Shown: positions 25,359-35,289, counted from the first letter of the stretch. The stretch is DNA of 64,000 nucleotides from Streptomyces lydicus (GCF_000717345.1 NZ_JNZA01000011.1:1-64000), one strand, 5' to 3'. Notes: generated by a model from the sequence alone, not told the origin. Made by a program: numbers and translations.

Positions 25359-27914
25359 TCATGTCGTGGCCTGGGCCGGCAGGTCGGGCCGCACCGGGGT
25401 CCGGCCGGCCGCGGCCCGGAGGGTGAGGACCATGGTCATGCCGCCTCCGGGGGTGTCCTCGGCGGCGAGCGTGCCGCCCATCGCCTCCGCGAAACCGCGC
25501 GCCACGGCCAGGCCCAGGCCGACGCCGGCGCCGCGCGGCACATCTCCGTAGCGCTGGAACGGCTCGAAGATCCGGTCCTTGGCACTGTCGGGGACGCCCG
25601 GGCCGCGGTCGGCGATCCGCAGTTCCACCCGGTCGCCGAGCGCGCTGGCCGCGACCAGCACCCCCTCGCCGTCCGGGCTGTACTTCACGGCGTTCTCGAC
25701 GAGGTTGGCGACCGAACGTTCCAGCAGCCCCGGATCGACCGCGACCATCGGCAGCTCCTCGGGGATGTCGAGGGTGACGCTGTCCTCCGGTACGCCGCCC
25801 AGCGCCATCGGCACCACCTCGTCGAGGTCGATCTCGCGGATCAGCGGGGTGACCGTGCCGGTCTGCAGCCGGGACATGTCCAGCAGGTTGCCGACCAGGT
25901 GGTCCAGCCGGTCCGCGCCCGCCTCGATGCCGGCCAGCAGCTCCGCCTCGTCCTCCGGGGACCAGGCGACGTCGTCGGAACGCAGGGAGGTGACGGACGC
26001 CTTGATGCTCGCCAGCGGGGTGCGCAGATCGTGGCTGACCGCGGCCAGCAGTGCCGTCCTGATGCGGTTGCCCTCGGCCAGCTCCCGGGCCCGTTCCGCC
26101 TCGCCGACCAGCCGCTGCCGGTCCAGCACGACGGCCGCCTGGGCGGCGAACGCGGCCAGTACCCTGCGGTCCTCGGCGGGCAGCACCCGCCCGGTCAGCG
26201 CCAGCGCCATGTGGTCGCCCACCGGCATGTCGACGTCCGCGTCCTCGGGGCGCAGCAGCGGACGGGACTCGTTCAGGCCGCCGACCCGGCCCGCGCAGGT
26301 CCACGGGTCGACGTCGCTGCTGCGCTCCAGCAGTGCCACGGTGTCCATGCCGAAGGTCTCCCGCACCCGCTCCAGCAGCGCGGTCAGCGTCGTCTCGCCG
26401 CGCAGCACGCTGCCCGCCAGGAAGGAGAGGATCTCCGACTCCGCGCGCAGCCTGGCGGCCTGGTGCGTGCGGCGGGCGGCGAGGTCCACCACCGAGGCGA
26501 CGGACACCGCCACCGCGAAGAAGATCACGATCGCGACGATGTTCTTCGGGTCGCTGACCGTGAGGGTGTGGGTCGGCGGCGTGAAGTAGAAGTTCAGCAG
26601 CAGCGAGCCGACGGCGGCCGACGCGAGCGCCGGGAGCCGCCCGCCGAGCAGCGCCGCGACGACGGTCAGGAACAGGAAGAGCAGCACGTCATTGGCCAGC
26701 CCGGGACCGTTCTCGATGCCGGTCAGCAGCAGCGACAGCAGCGCGGGGCCGGCCACCCCGACGAGCCAGCCGGCGATGATCCGGGCCCGGCCGAGCCGTG
26801 CACCGCGGGTCACCGGCAGCCCCCGGCCCTTGGCGACCTCCTCGTGCGTGACGATGTGCACGTCGAGGTCGGGCCCGGAGTCGCGGGCCACCGTCGCGCC
26901 CACGCCCGGTCCGAAGACGTACTGCCAGGTCTTGCGGCGGCTGGACCCCAGCACGATCTGGGTGGCGTTCACCCCGCGGGCGAACTCCAGCAGCGCACTC
27001 GGTATGTCGTCCCCGATGACGTGGTGGAACGTCCCGCCCAGATCCTCCACCAGGGTCCGCTGGACGGCGAGTTCCTTCGGTGAGGCCGAGGTCAGCCCGT
27101 CGCTGCGCGCTATGTAGACGGCGAGCACCTCGCTGCCCGAGCCCTTGGCCGCCATCCGGGCCGCGCGGCGGATGAGCGTACGGCCCTCCGGCCCGCCGGT
27201 CAGCCCGACGACGATGCGTTCGCGCGCCTGCCAGGTCGAGCGGATCGAATGCTCCGCGCGGTACTCCTGCAGATACTCGTCGACGCGGTCGGCGACCCAG
27301 AGCAGCGCCAGTTCGCGCAGCGCGGTGAGGTTGCCCGGCCGGAAGTAGTTGGAGAGGGCGGCGTCCACCTTGTCGGACTGGTAGATGTTGCCGTGCGCCA
27401 TCCGCCGGCGGATCGCCTGTGGCGACATGTCGACCAGCTCGATCTGGTCGGCCCTGCGGACGACCTCGTCGGGCACGGTCTCGCGCTGCCGCACACCCGT
27501 TATCGACTCGACGACGTCCCCGAGCGACTCCAGATGCTGGATGTTCACCGTCGAGATCACATGGATCCCGGCCTCCAGCAGCACCTCGATGTCCTGCCAG
27601 CGCTTCTCGTGGCGCGAACCGGGCACGTTGGTGTGGGCCAGCTCGTCGACCAGCGCGACGGCCGGTTTGCGTGCCAGGACGGCGTCCACGTCCATTTCGG
27701 TGAACCGGGTGCCGCGGTAGTCCAGCTCCCGCCGCTGGATCTGCTCCAGGCCGTGCAGCATGACCTCGGTGCGGGGCCTGCCGTGGTGCTCGACGAACGC
27801 CACCACGGCGTCCGTTCCCCGCTCCACGCGCCGGTGCGCCTCGGACAGCATCGCGTACGTCTTGCCGACGCCCGGTGCCGCGCCGAGATATATCCGTAGC
27901 TTGCCGCGTGCCAT
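25359..27914 (-). CDS. kdpD: Sensor histidine kinase KdpD
   Basis: An 851-residue membrane sensor. The N-terminal KdpD domain has a P-loop GAAPGVGKT (11-19) and the motif DELAHTNVPGSRHEKRWQD, followed by a universal-stress-like domain (about 245-370, VGLTGGPEGRTLIRRAARMA) that in some species binds c-di-AMP. Four membrane segments lie at about 390-490, then a GAF-like domain, the phosphorylated histidine near 627 (AAVSHDLRTPLASIK), and the ATPase domain (NLVENAVKYSPDG, DRGPGVP, GVGLGLAVARGFAEAMGG). It senses potassium limitation or salt stress and phosphorylates KdpE. Confidence 0.93.
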   Translation of the reverse strand: MARGKLRIYLGAAPGVGKTYAMLSEAHRRVERGTDAVVAFVEHHGRPRTEVMLHGLEQIQRRELDYRGTRFTEMDVDAVLARKPAVALVDELAHTNVPGSRHEKRWQDIEVLLEAGIHVISTVNIQHLESLGDVVESITGVRQRETVPDEVVRRADQIELVDMSPQAIRRRMAHGNIYQSDKVDAALSNYFRPGNLTALRELALLWVADRVDEYLQEYRAEHSIRSTWQARERIVVGLTGGPEGRTLIRRAARMAAKGSGSEVLAVYIARSDGLTSASPKELAVQRTLVEDLGGTFHHVIGDDIPSALLEFARGVNATQIVLGSSRRKTWQYVFGPGVGATVARDSGPDLDVHIVTHEEVAKGRGLPVTRGARLGRARIIAGWLVGVAGPALLSLLLTGIENGPGLANDVLLFLFLTVVAALLGGRLPALASAAVGSLLLNFYFTPPTHTLTVSDPKNIVAIVIFFAVAVSVASVVDLAARRTHQAARLRAESEILSFLAGSVLRGETTLTALLERVRETFGMDTVALLERSSDVDPWTCAGRVGGLNESRPLLRPEDADVDMPVGDHMALALTGRVLPAEDRRVLAAFAAQAAVVLDRQRLVGEAERARELAEGNRIRTALLAAVSHDLRTPLASIKASVTSLRSDDVAWSPEDEAELLAGIEAGADRLDHLVGNLLDMSRLQTGTVTPLIREIDLDEVVPMALGGVPEDSVTLDIPEELPMVAVDPGLLERSVANLVENAVKYSPDGEGVLVAASALGDRVELRIADRGPGVPDSAKDRIFEPFQRYGDVPRGAGVGLGLAVARGFAEAMGGTLAAEDTPGGGMTMVLTLRAAAGRTPVRPDLPAQATT

Positions 27915-28247
27915 GGCCCCATTGTCTTACGTGAAGGCCGCCCCCACCGGGCTGGACCTGCTGCGACCCTACCGACCGCTCAAGGGGACAAAAGCCTCAG
28001 GTGACGACTTCGGGCCCGGTCTTGACGCGACTCTGATACGGGGCCCGGACGGGGCGGCGCGACGGCGCTCAGGGGCCGCACGGGCCCGGCCGGACCCGCC
28101 CGGACCCGGCCGGGCGGGAGCGGGCTGAGCCGCCGACACCACCCGTAACGGCAGTGCGGCATACGGGTGGCCGCCCCCGGGCCGGATGGCCGGATGGCCG
28201 GAAAAATGGCATCGCCCCGTGCCGGTGCGGCTGCCACCATGCCCCAT
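27915..28247. other. Divergent intergenic region, kdpD / AAC(2')-like gene
   Basis: Contains the promoters of both genes. A hairpin with perfect 10-bp arms (GCCCGGCCGG, 28084-28093 and 28106-28115) lies in the middle and several GGATGGCC repeats near 28180. No coding feature is supported. Confidence 0.4.
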
Positions 28248-28820
28248 ATGACCGAGGCTCATCCGACAGCACCGGCGATGCCCCGCCCGGCGGGCGTACG
28301 CCTCCTCCACACCGCCGACCTCGACCCCGCCACCCGCACGGCGGCCCGTGCCCTTCTCCACGATGTCTTCGACGACATGACCGCCGAGGACTGGGAGCAC
28401 GCCCTCGGGGGTCTGCACGCCCTCGTCCACGAGGACGGTGAACTCGTGGGGCACGCGTCCGTGGTCCAGCGCCGTCTGCTGCACCGCGGCCGGGCGCTGC
28501 GCTGCGGTTACGTGGAGGGCGTGGGCGTACGCGCGGACCGGCGCGGCCGGGGCCACGGCGCGGCCCTGATGGGCGCGCTGGAGCCGGTGATCCGCGGCGG
28601 CTACGACCTCGGGGCACTCGGCGCCTCCGACGAGGCCGCCACCTTCTACGCGGCCCGCGGCTGGCAGCTCTGGCGCGGCCCCTCCTGGGCCTTCACCCCG
28701 AACGGCACCCGGCGCACCGCCGAGGAGGACGGCTGCCTCTACGTCCTCCCCACCCCCGCCGCTCCCCTCGACCTGGACGCCGACCTCACCTGCGACTGGC
28801 GCGACGGCGACGTCTGGTGA
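28248..28820 (+). CDS. Aminoglycoside 2'-N-acetyltransferase, AAC(2')-I type GNAT
   Basis: A 190-residue GNAT enzyme. Its landmarks follow the chromosomal AAC(2')-I family closely: RLLHTADLD near the start, DWEHALGGLHALV, GHASVVQRRLLHRGRALRCG, YVEGVGVRADRRGRGHG (acetyl-CoA loop), FYAARGWQLWRGP, and the end ADLTCDWRDGDVW. The family acetylates the 2'-amino group of gentamicin, tobramycin and similar drugs, and in mycobacteria may also have a cell-wall role. The start is uncertain: ATG codons at 28239, 28248 and 28278 are all in frame and none has a strong ribosome binding site. Antibiotic resistance is inference from family membership. Confidence 0.85.
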   Translation: MTEAHPTAPAMPRPAGVRLLHTADLDPATRTAARALLHDVFDDMTAEDWEHALGGLHALVHEDGELVGHASVVQRRLLHRGRALRCGYVEGVGVRADRRGRGHGAALMGALEPVIRGGYDLGALGASDEAATFYAARGWQLWRGPSWAFTPNGTRRTAEEDGCLYVLPTPAAPLDLDADLTCDWRDGDVW

Positions 28821-28845
28821 CCAGGGGAGCCGCCGGCCCGCCAGT

Positions 28846-28961
28846 GGCGGGTGACCGAGAGCCGTGGGCGACCGCGGCCCCGGGGCGACGGGTGACCGAG
28901 GGCCGTGCGCGACCGGGGTCCCGGGGCGACGGGTGACCGAGGGCCGTGCGCGACCGGGGTC
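28846..28961. repeat. 41-bp tandem repeat, nearly three copies
   Basis: Units beginning CCGGGGCGACGGGTGACCGA start at 28880 and 28921 with a 41-base period and are near identical; a degenerate partial copy precedes them from about 28846. The array fills the space between the AAC(2')-like gene and the aldo/keto reductase, which are convergent. No coding frame is conserved across it. Confidence 0.75.
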
Positions 28962-29003
28962 CCGGATGACCGGGACCGCCGGTGACCAGCGGCAGGTGCG
29001 GTC

Positions 29004-29999
29004 TCAGAGCAGGGTGGCGCCCTCGATCCGGGTCTCCTTCAGGATCGCCGCCAGCCGGTCGAGTACCTCCTGCGGCAGCGTGATCCGTGCCGCGGCCAGG
29101 TTCTCCTCGATGTGCGCCGGCGTGCGGCTTCCCGGGATCGGTACGACCTGCGGATCCTGGTGCAGCAGCCACGCCAGGGCGAGCTGGGCCGGCGCGATGC
29201 CCAGTTCCTCGGCGATCCCGCGCACCGGCGCGAACCGGTCCTGGTTCCTCTGCTGGTTCGCCGCGTCGAAGCGCGGCATGTTCTGCCGGAAGTCCCCCTC
29301 CTTCACCTCGCCGACCTGACCGGTCAGGAACCCGGCGCCCAGCGGCGACCAGGCCACCACCCCGACACCCAACTCCCGTGCGGCCGCGAGCAGTTCCTCG
29401 TCCACCGGCCGCCACATCGACCATTCGGTCTGCACGGCGGCCACCGGGTGCACCGCGTGCGCGGCCCGTAGTTGTTCCGCCGTCACATTGGACAGCCCGA
29501 GCCGGCGCACCAGCCCCGCCCCGATCAGCTCGGCGACCGCCCCGACGGTCTCCGCGAGCGGCACCTGCGGATCCGGAAAGTGCGGGTAGTACAGATCGAT
29601 CCGGTCGGTCCCCAGCGCACGGAGGCTGGCCTCCGCATAACCGCGCACGTACTTCGGATCCGCGTTGACCGCCAGTTCCCCGAAGGCGAACCCGACGGGA
29701 AAGCGGTGCGCCTCGGCGCCCTCGGGGATCCGGAAGCCGAACTTGGTCGCGATCACGATCTCGTCGCGCCGCCCGCGCAACGCCTTGCCGATCAGGCGCT
29801 CGTTGTGCGCCTCCTCCCCGTAGCCGTCGGATGTGTCGAAGAACGTGGCTCCGGCGTCGAGCGCGGCGTGCAGGGCCCGCTCGGCACGCTCGTCGTCGAT
29901 CTCGCCGTACATCCCGGGGGACAGCACCATCGCGCCGAAGCCGAGCGCGGAGACCTCAAGACTCCCGAGAGAGCGCGAAGGCAGAGCATTCTCAGTCAT
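29004..29999 (-). CDS. Aldo/keto reductase
   Basis: A 331-residue NADPH-dependent oxidoreductase with a TIM-barrel. The ATG at 29999 is chosen as the first that gives the usual short N-terminus (SLGSLEVSALGFGAM). Catalytic residues are visible: Asp and Tyr in FDTSDGYGEEAHNE, Lys in IATKFGF, and His in LYYPHFPDP. The C-terminal VVPIPGSRTPAHIEENLAAA binds the cofactor phosphate. The closest named relatives are general-stress reductases such as YhdN and IolS, but the substrate cannot be predicted. Downstream in the same direction as the ABC ATPase, 66 bases away. Confidence 0.9.
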   Translation of the reverse strand: MTENALPSRSLGSLEVSALGFGAMVLSPGMYGEIDDERAERALHAALDAGATFFDTSDGYGEEAHNERLIGKALRGRRDEIVIATKFGFRIPEGAEAHRFPVGFAFGELAVNADPKYVRGYAEASLRALGTDRIDLYYPHFPDPQVPLAETVGAVAELIGAGLVRRLGLSNVTAEQLRAAHAVHPVAAVQTEWSMWRPVDEELLAAARELGVGVVAWSPLGAGFLTGQVGEVKEGDFRQNMPRFDAANQQRNQDRFAPVRGIAEELGIAPAQLALAWLLHQDPQVVPIPGSRTPAHIEENLAAARITLPQEVLDRLAAILKETRIEGATLL

Positions 30000-30065
30000 T
30001 GCGGCAGATTGCCACAGCCGCATCGGGAGTGAAGGCCCCTTCAGCAGGCGCCGCCCCGGCGGGGA

Positions 30066-30836
30066 TCAGCTCGCCGGCTGTTCCGTGATCAGACCGTCGT
30101 TCAGTTCCAGTACGCGGTCGGCGAGTCTGAGCAGGTTGGGGTCGTGGGTGGCCACGAGGGCGGTCACGGCCTCGCTGCGGACGACGGCGCGCAAAAGCTC
30201 CATCACCTCCATACCGGTGTCGGCGTCCAGTTGGCCGGTCGGTTCGTCGGCGAGCAGCAGGGAGGGGCGATTGGCGAGCGCGCGGGCTATGGCGACGCGC
30301 TGCTGCTGGCCGCCGGACAGTTCGCCGGGGCGCTGCTCGACGTGATCGGCGAGGCCCACCAGGGACAGCAGCAGTGCGACGCGCTCTTCGCGCTCGCGCG
30401 GGGGAACCTTGCGCAGCCGCAGCGGCACTCCGACGTTCTCCGCGGCGCTGAGTATCGGTATCAGCCCGAAGGACTGGAACACGAAACCTATGCGGTCGCG
30501 CCGCATCCGCAGCAGTTCGCTCTCGCCGAGACCGGCGAGCGGCGTCCCGTCGACGGTGATCCGGCCGGAGTCCGGGGTGTCCAGGCCGCCGATGAGGTTG
30601 AGCAGCGTGGTCTTGCCGGAACCGGAGCGGCCGCGCAGCGCCACCAGTTCGCCGCGCGGGACCCGGCAGCACACCCCGCGCAGGGCGTGTACGGCGCCGG
30701 CGTCGCTGCCGTAGCGCCGGTGCAGGTCCTCGACGACGACCATGGCCTCACCTGTCGGCGCACCGGCGTCGGCCGGCCGGCGCTCCGCGGTGGTGCTGCC
30801 CGTCGCACTTCCCCCGCCGTTCATGATGTCCCCCAC
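30066..30836 (-). CDS. ABC transporter ATP-binding protein (MacB/LolD type), orphan
   Basis: A 256-residue ATPase with Walker A GRSGSGKTT, Q-loop FVFQSFGLIP, signature LSGGQQQRVAIARAL, Walker B LLLADEPTG and H-loop ATHDP. LolD/MacB-like proteins work with FtsX-type permeases that move lipids, peptides or release lipoproteins. No permease gene is next to it, which is unusual for this subfamily. The first 30 residues are low in complexity and the true start may be the ATG at 30824. It may serve a permease elsewhere or be a leftover of a larger operon. Confidence 0.9.
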   Translation of the reverse strand: MGDIMNGGGSATGSTTAERRPADAGAPTGEAMVVVEDLHRRYGSDAGAVHALRGVCCRVPRGELVALRGRSGSGKTTLLNLIGGLDTPDSGRITVDGTPLAGLGESELLRMRRDRIGFVFQSFGLIPILSAAENVGVPLRLRKVPPREREERVALLLSLVGLADHVEQRPGELSGGQQQRVAIARALANRPSLLLADEPTGQLDADTGMEVMELLRAVVRSEAVTALVATHDPNLLRLADRVLELNDGLITEQPAS

Positions 30837-31005
30837 TCCCCCGGCTATGTCGTGTCAACTGCCCGCGCAGAGCGACACGTTGGCCCGGCCGGCGCGAGGT
30901 GATCCGCCCCGCGTTGCCTGCCGGTTGCGTCAGTATGCGTACCGCGCGGTTCGGCAGGCAACGCCTGTGGAAAACTCTCGGACCGGGCCCGGAGCGCCCG
31001 TGTGA

Positions 31006-32214
31006 TCAGCTCGGATTCTCCGCGTGGGTGAGGGTCTCCCAGCCGACGAAGAGGTTGTTGGAGCCGGACGGGCGCCGGCCTTCGGTCAGCTGCTGCGTGT
31101 GGGGCATGTCGTAGTGCAGCCGGTTGTGCAGGGCGTTGTAGCCGACCTCGGTGACCGGGCCCAGGCCGCGTTTGACGCTGCCGCCGCAGAGCCACGAGGG
31201 AGGGGCGGTGCCCAGCTCGTAGGTGGCCTGGAAGCCGAGGGCGTGGCGCAGCCGGTCGGCGACCTCCGGGTAGAGGTCCTGGCCCTGGAGACGGGTGGTC
31301 TCGGCGATGTGCGAGAGGGCCGACAGGCCGTATCCGGTGTGGGTGAAGTCGCGGCAGGTCTCCTGGGTGAGGCCGTCGACGAAGGTGGTCTGGCCCTGCC
31401 AGTACTTGATGATCTTGTCGCGGGTGTTCAGGCCGCTGCCCGGTGCGGTCTTCGGCAGGTCACCGTCGGACTTCAGATAGATGTACGCGGGGACCCGGGC
31501 GCGGAAGGTCGCGACGGCCCTGTCGTAGGCGGACTTGTCCTCCAGGAAGACGGAGATGCCGACGGCCGCCTCCATCATGCTCAGCTCCCAGTTCCCGTTG
31601 CTCCGGGAGCCGTTGATGACTTTCGGGAGATAGACGTTGCGCAGCATGCCGGCGAAGCGGTCGACGCGGTCCTTCGGCCAGCCGTTGTAGGTGTAGCGGA
31701 TGATCTCGGCGGCGCGGGGCCAGGAGGAGCCGGCCCAGCCGGTCTGCAGGGGTGCGTTGCTGTTGGTGTGGTCCTCGATGGTGGCGGACCAGGCGTCCAT
31801 GACCTGGATCGCCTTGTCGGCGTACCTGGGGTCGCGGGTGACGTACCAGGCCAGGGAGAGCGTGTAGGCGGCGAGCGCGTCCTCGCGTTCGTCCGTGCAG
31901 CCGTGATTGGGGTCGGAGTACGAGCCGCATTCGACCACGGCGCGGGGCTTGGGGGTGCGGGAGAGCGAGGCGTACTTGCTCGCCATCATGGCGTCGAAGG
32001 CGCCCTTCCAGGGCTGGGCACCGGAGTTGACCTTGCTGCGGGCGAGGTCGAGCTGGGCGGTGCCGACGAGGACGCCGGGGTGGGTGAACGTCGCCGGTGC
32101 CGCGGCGGGGGGCCTGGTGGCGGCCGGTGCCGCGCTGGAGGGGGCGCCTATGAGCAGGCCGGCTGCCAGGGCGCCGATCAGCGCGCCGACAGCGAGGGTG
32201 GATTTTCTGCGCAT
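31006..32214 (-). CDS. Secreted alginate-lyase-family protein
   Basis: A 402-residue exported protein. The ATG at 32214 gives a signal peptide (MRRKSTLAVGALIGALAAGL, cleavage near SSAAPA); the longer frame has no support. The mature part is an alpha/alpha-barrel of the PF05426 alginate lyase type: FTHPGVLV, GTAQLDLARSKV, DEREDALAAYTLSLAWYVT, WPRAAEIIRYTYNGW, and SNGNWELSMMEAAVGISVFL, where the asparagine and nearby residues form the active site. It probably cleaves an acidic polysaccharide by elimination. The real substrate is unknown; streptomycete members are rarely tested on alginate. Transcribed alone, with kdpC's terminator upstream. Confidence 0.85.
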   Translation of the reverse strand: MRRKSTLAVGALIGALAAGLLIGAPSSAAPAATRPPAAAPATFTHPGVLVGTAQLDLARSKVNSGAQPWKGAFDAMMASKYASLSRTPKPRAVVECGSYSDPNHGCTDEREDALAAYTLSLAWYVTRDPRYADKAIQVMDAWSATIEDHTNSNAPLQTGWAGSSWPRAAEIIRYTYNGWPKDRVDRFAGMLRNVYLPKVINGSRSNGNWELSMMEAAVGISVFLEDKSAYDRAVATFRARVPAYIYLKSDGDLPKTAPGSGLNTRDKIIKYWQGQTTFVDGLTQETCRDFTHTGYGLSALSHIAETTRLQGQDLYPEVADRLRHALGFQATYELGTAPPSWLCGGSVKRGLGPVTEVGYNALHNRLHYDMPHTQQLTEGRRPSGSNNLFVGWETLTHAENPS

Positions 32215-32392
32215 GGGGGGTGGATGCCTTCCTGTAGAGAGGCTCGGCGAAACGGGAGCTGTTCTCGTACATGAACGACAGGCGTCGATATGAACACCTG
32301 TGATGGCTGGGGAACGTAAGGGCAAGCCATCGCGGCGTCAAGACGCAGCGCCGGAACCGGTGTTCGGCGCGGTGCGGCGGGGCAACAGGAGA

Positions 32393-32424
32393 GCGGCCCC
32401 CGGGAGGGTTCTCCCGGGGGCCGC
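32393..32424 (-). terminator. Terminator of the kdpFABC operon
   Basis: GCGGCCCCCGGGAG and its exact complement form a 14-bp stem with a four-base loop, 26 bases after the kdpC stop. It isolates the kdp operon from the alginate-lyase-family gene and from kdpDE downstream. Confidence 0.85.
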
Positions 32425-32449
32425 CCGTCGTGCCGCGTGCGGTGGGCGG

Positions 32450-33127
32450 TCAGCCCGTGCCCTGCCGGTGTGTCAGGTCCTTCAGGGCGATGTTCAACTC
32501 CAGGACGTTCACCCGCGGTTCGCCCAGGAAGCCGAGCGTGCGGCCGTCGGTGTGGTCCTCGACCAGTCGGCGCACCCGGTCGGCGGGCAGACGGTTCTCC
32601 TTGGCGACCCGGTCGGCCTGGAGCCGCGCGTACGCCGGGGAGATGTCCGGGTCCAGGCCGGAGCCGGAGGACGTCACCGCGTCCGCCGGCACCTGTGACA
32701 GCGGGACGCCGTACGTCTCGCTGACCCACTTCTTGCGCTCCCCCACCGCCTTGACGAGGTCGGTGTTGGTGGCGCCCAGGTTGGTGGCACCGGAAACCTG
32801 GAGGTCGTAACGGGTGTTGACCTCGTTGGTCCGGTTGCTGCCCAATCCGGCCGACGGGCGCGGCTGGAAGAACCTCAGATCGGGAACCGGCTCGCCCTTC
32901 TTGTCCGTTCCCTTGTCGTAGCGCTGGCCGAGCAGCGACGATCCGACGACCTTGCCGTGGGAGGTCACCTCGGACCCGTTGGCCCTGCCGGGGAAGGCCG
33001 CCTGCGCCACCCCGGTGACCAGCAGCGGGTAGAGGACGCCGCAGACCACGGTCAGGACGAGAAGGGCGCGCAGTCCTGCCCCGAGCAACCGGGCGGTGTT
33101 GCGTACCGAGTTGTTCATATCGGTCAC
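32450..33127 (-). CDS. kdpC: Potassium-transporting ATPase subunit KdpC
   Basis: A 225-residue single-pass membrane protein. One hydrophobic helix (about 17-38, LRALLVLTVVCGVLYPLLVT) is followed by the conserved FPGRANGS, GSSLLGQRY, FFQPRPSAG, SSGSGLDPDISPAYA and VNVLELNIAL. KdpC stabilises the Kdp complex and raises its nucleotide affinity. A GTG start at 33127 with AGGAG just upstream is used; an ATG three codons later is possible. It is the last gene of the operon and ends at a strong hairpin. Confidence 0.95.
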   Translation of the reverse strand: MTDMNNSVRNTARLLGAGLRALLVLTVVCGVLYPLLVTGVAQAAFPGRANGSEVTSHGKVVGSSLLGQRYDKGTDKKGEPVPDLRFFQPRPSAGLGSNRTNEVNTRYDLQVSGATNLGATNTDLVKAVGERKKWVSETYGVPLSQVPADAVTSSGSGLDPDISPAYARLQADRVAKENRLPADRVRRLVEDHTDGRTLGFLGEPRVNVLELNIALKDLTHRQGTG

Positions 33128-33138
33128 CAGCTCCTGAA

Positions 33139-35289
33139 TCAGTGCAGTCCGGGGAGGAGGGAAATGAGCAGATCGATGAGCTTGATACCGATGAACGGGG
33201 CGATCAGGCCGCCGAGCCCGTAGACGGCGAGGTTGCGGCGCAGCATCCGGTCGGCGCTGACCGGGCGGTACTGCACGCCCCTGAGCGCGAGCGGCACCAG
33301 CGCGATGATGATCAACGCGTTGAAGATGATCGCCGACAGGATCGCGGAGTTGGGGCTGGACAGCCGCATGATGTTGAGGGCGTCAAGGCCCGGGTAGGCC
33401 ACCGCGAACATCGCCGGGATGATCGCGAAGTACTTCGCGACGTCGTTGGCGATCGAGAAGGTGGTCAACGCTCCACGGGTGATCAGCAGTTGCTTGCCGA
33501 TCTCGACGATCTCGATGAGCTTGGTCGGGTTGGAGTCGAGGTCGACCATGTTGCCGGCCTCCTTGGCGGCCGACGTACCGGTGTTCATCGCCACGCCCAC
33601 GTCCGCCTGGGCCAGCGCCGGGGCGTCGTTGGTGCCGTCGCCGGTCATCGCGACGAGCTTGCCGCCGGCCTGCTCGCGCTTGATCAGCGCCATCTTGTCC
33701 TCGGGCGTGGCCTCCGCGAGGAAGTCGTCCACACCCGCCTCGTCGGCGATGGCCTTGGCCGTCAGCGGGTTGTCACCCGTGATCATGACGGTCTTGATGC
33801 CCATCTTGCGCAGCTCGACGAAGCGTTCGCGCATGCCGTCCTTGACGACGTCCTTCAGGTGGATGACGCCCAGGACGCGCGGACCGCGCTCGTCCTCCAA
33901 CGCGACCAGCAGCGGGGTGCCGCCGGCCTGCGAGATGGTGTCGGTGAGCTGCTGGGCGTCGTCGGCGACGCTGCCGCCGCGCTCCTTCACCCAGGCGATG
34001 ACCGAACCGGACGCGCCCTTACGGATCTTGCGACCGTCGACGTCCACCCCGGACATCCGGGTCTGGGCGGTGAACGGGACCCACTCGGCCCCGACCAGTT
34101 CGCCCTGGTGGCGCTCGCGCAGGCCGTACTTCTCCTTGGCCAGGACGACGATGGAGCGGCCCTCAGGGGTCTCGTCGGCCAGTGAGGACAGCTGGGCGGC
34201 GTCCGCGACCTCGGCCTCGGTGGTGCCGCGTACGGGCACGAACTCGGCGGCCTGCCGGTTGCCGAGGGTGATGGTGCCGGTCTTGTCGAGCAGCAGCGTG
34301 GAGACATCGCCGGCCGCCTCGACGGCGCGCCCGGACATGGCCAGGACGTTGCGCTGGACGAGCCGGTCCATCCCGGCGATGCCGATGGCCGAGAGCAGCG
34401 CGCCGATCGTCGTCGGGATCAGGCAGACCAGCAGCGCGAGCAGCACGATCATGGGCTGCTCGGCGCCCGCGTAGATCGCGAACGGCTGGAGGGTGACGAC
34501 CGCCAGAAGGAAGACGATGGTGAGCGAGGCGAGCAGGATGTTCAGCGCGATCTCGTTGGGGGTCTTCTGCCGGGCGGCCCCCTCGACGAGATTGATCATC
34601 CGGTCGATGAAGGTCTCACCGGGCTTCGTCGTGATCTTGATGACGATGCGGTCGGAGAGCACCTTCGTGCCGCCGGTGACGGCGGAGCGGTCACCGCCCG
34701 ACTCGCGGATCACCGGAGCCGATTCACCGGTGATCGCCGACTCGTCCACCGACGCCACGCCCTCGACGACGTCGCCGTCACCGGGAATGATGTCGCCGGC
34801 CTCGCAGACGACCAGGTCACCGATACGCAGTGCGGTGCCGGGGACCTGCTCCTCGGCACCGCCGTCCTGGGACAGCCGGCGCGCCACGGTGTCGGTCTTG
34901 GCCTTGCGCAGGGTGTCGGCCTGCGCCTTGCCGCGCCCCTCGGCCACCGCCTCCGCCAGGTTGGCGAAGAGGACGGTCAGCCACAGCCAGGCGGCGATCG
35001 CCCAGCCGAACCAGTCCGAGGGGGACGTGACAGCGAAGAGCGTGGTCAGTACGGAGCCGACCTCGACCACGAACATCACAGGGGACTTGACCATCACCCG
35101 CGGGTCGAGCTTGCGTATCGCGTCCGGGAGGGACGTGACCAGCTGCCGGGGGTCGAAGAGGCCGCCGCCCACCCGGCCGTCGCCGGGCCTGTGCCCGCTG
35201 GGAACGTCCTGGTGCGGAGCGCGGGTCGGGGTAGCTGTCGAGCTGGAAGCCATGGAGCCGGGCTCCTCCGGTTTCACGGGGGCGGTCAT
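33139..35289 (-). CDS. kdpB: Potassium-transporting P-type ATPase subunit KdpB
   Basis: A 716-residue catalytic subunit. It has seven membrane segments, the TGES motif of the actuator domain, the phosphorylated aspartate of [10 protein letters not shown] (near 335), KGAS in the nucleotide domain, and [20 protein letters not shown], all typical of KdpB. The N-terminal 40 residues are a charged, low-complexity extension. It hydrolyses ATP to move K+ through KdpA. The ATG overlaps the kdpA stop by four bases (ATGA), so the subunits are made in coupled fashion. Confidence 0.96.
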   Translation of the reverse strand: MTAPVKPEEPGSMASSSTATPTRAPHQDVPSGHRPGDGRVGGGLFDPRQLVTSLPDAIRKLDPRVMVKSPVMFVVEVGSVLTTLFAVTSPSDWFGWAIAAWLWLTVLFANLAEAVAEGRGKAQADTLRKAKTDTVARRLSQDGGAEEQVPGTALRIGDLVVCEAGDIIPGDGDVVEGVASVDESAITGESAPVIRESGGDRSAVTGGTKVLSDRIVIKITTKPGETFIDRMINLVEGAARQKTPNEIALNILLASLTIVFLLAVVTLQPFAIYAGAEQPMIVLLALLVCLIPTTIGALLSAIGIAGMDRLVQRNVLAMSGRAVEAAGDVSTLLLDKTGTITLGNRQAAEFVPVRGTTEAEVADAAQLSSLADETPEGRSIVVLAKEKYGLRERHQGELVGAEWVPFTAQTRMSGVDVDGRKIRKGASGSVIAWVKERGGSVADDAQQLTDTISQAGGTPLLVALEDERGPRVLGVIHLKDVVKDGMRERFVELRKMGIKTVMITGDNPLTAKAIADEAGVDDFLAEATPEDKMALIKREQAGGKLVAMTGDGTNDAPALAQADVGVAMNTGTSAAKEAGNMVDLDSNPTKLIEIVEIGKQLLITRGALTTFSIANDVAKYFAIIPAMFAVAYPGLDALNIMRLSSPNSAILSAIIFNALIIIALVPLALRGVQYRPVSADRMLRRNLAVYGLGGLIAPFIGIKLIDLLISLLPGLH

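Noticed and set aside
28846..28961. Possible CRISPR array
   Set aside because: The units follow each other without unique spacers, the period is constant, and no cas genes are present.
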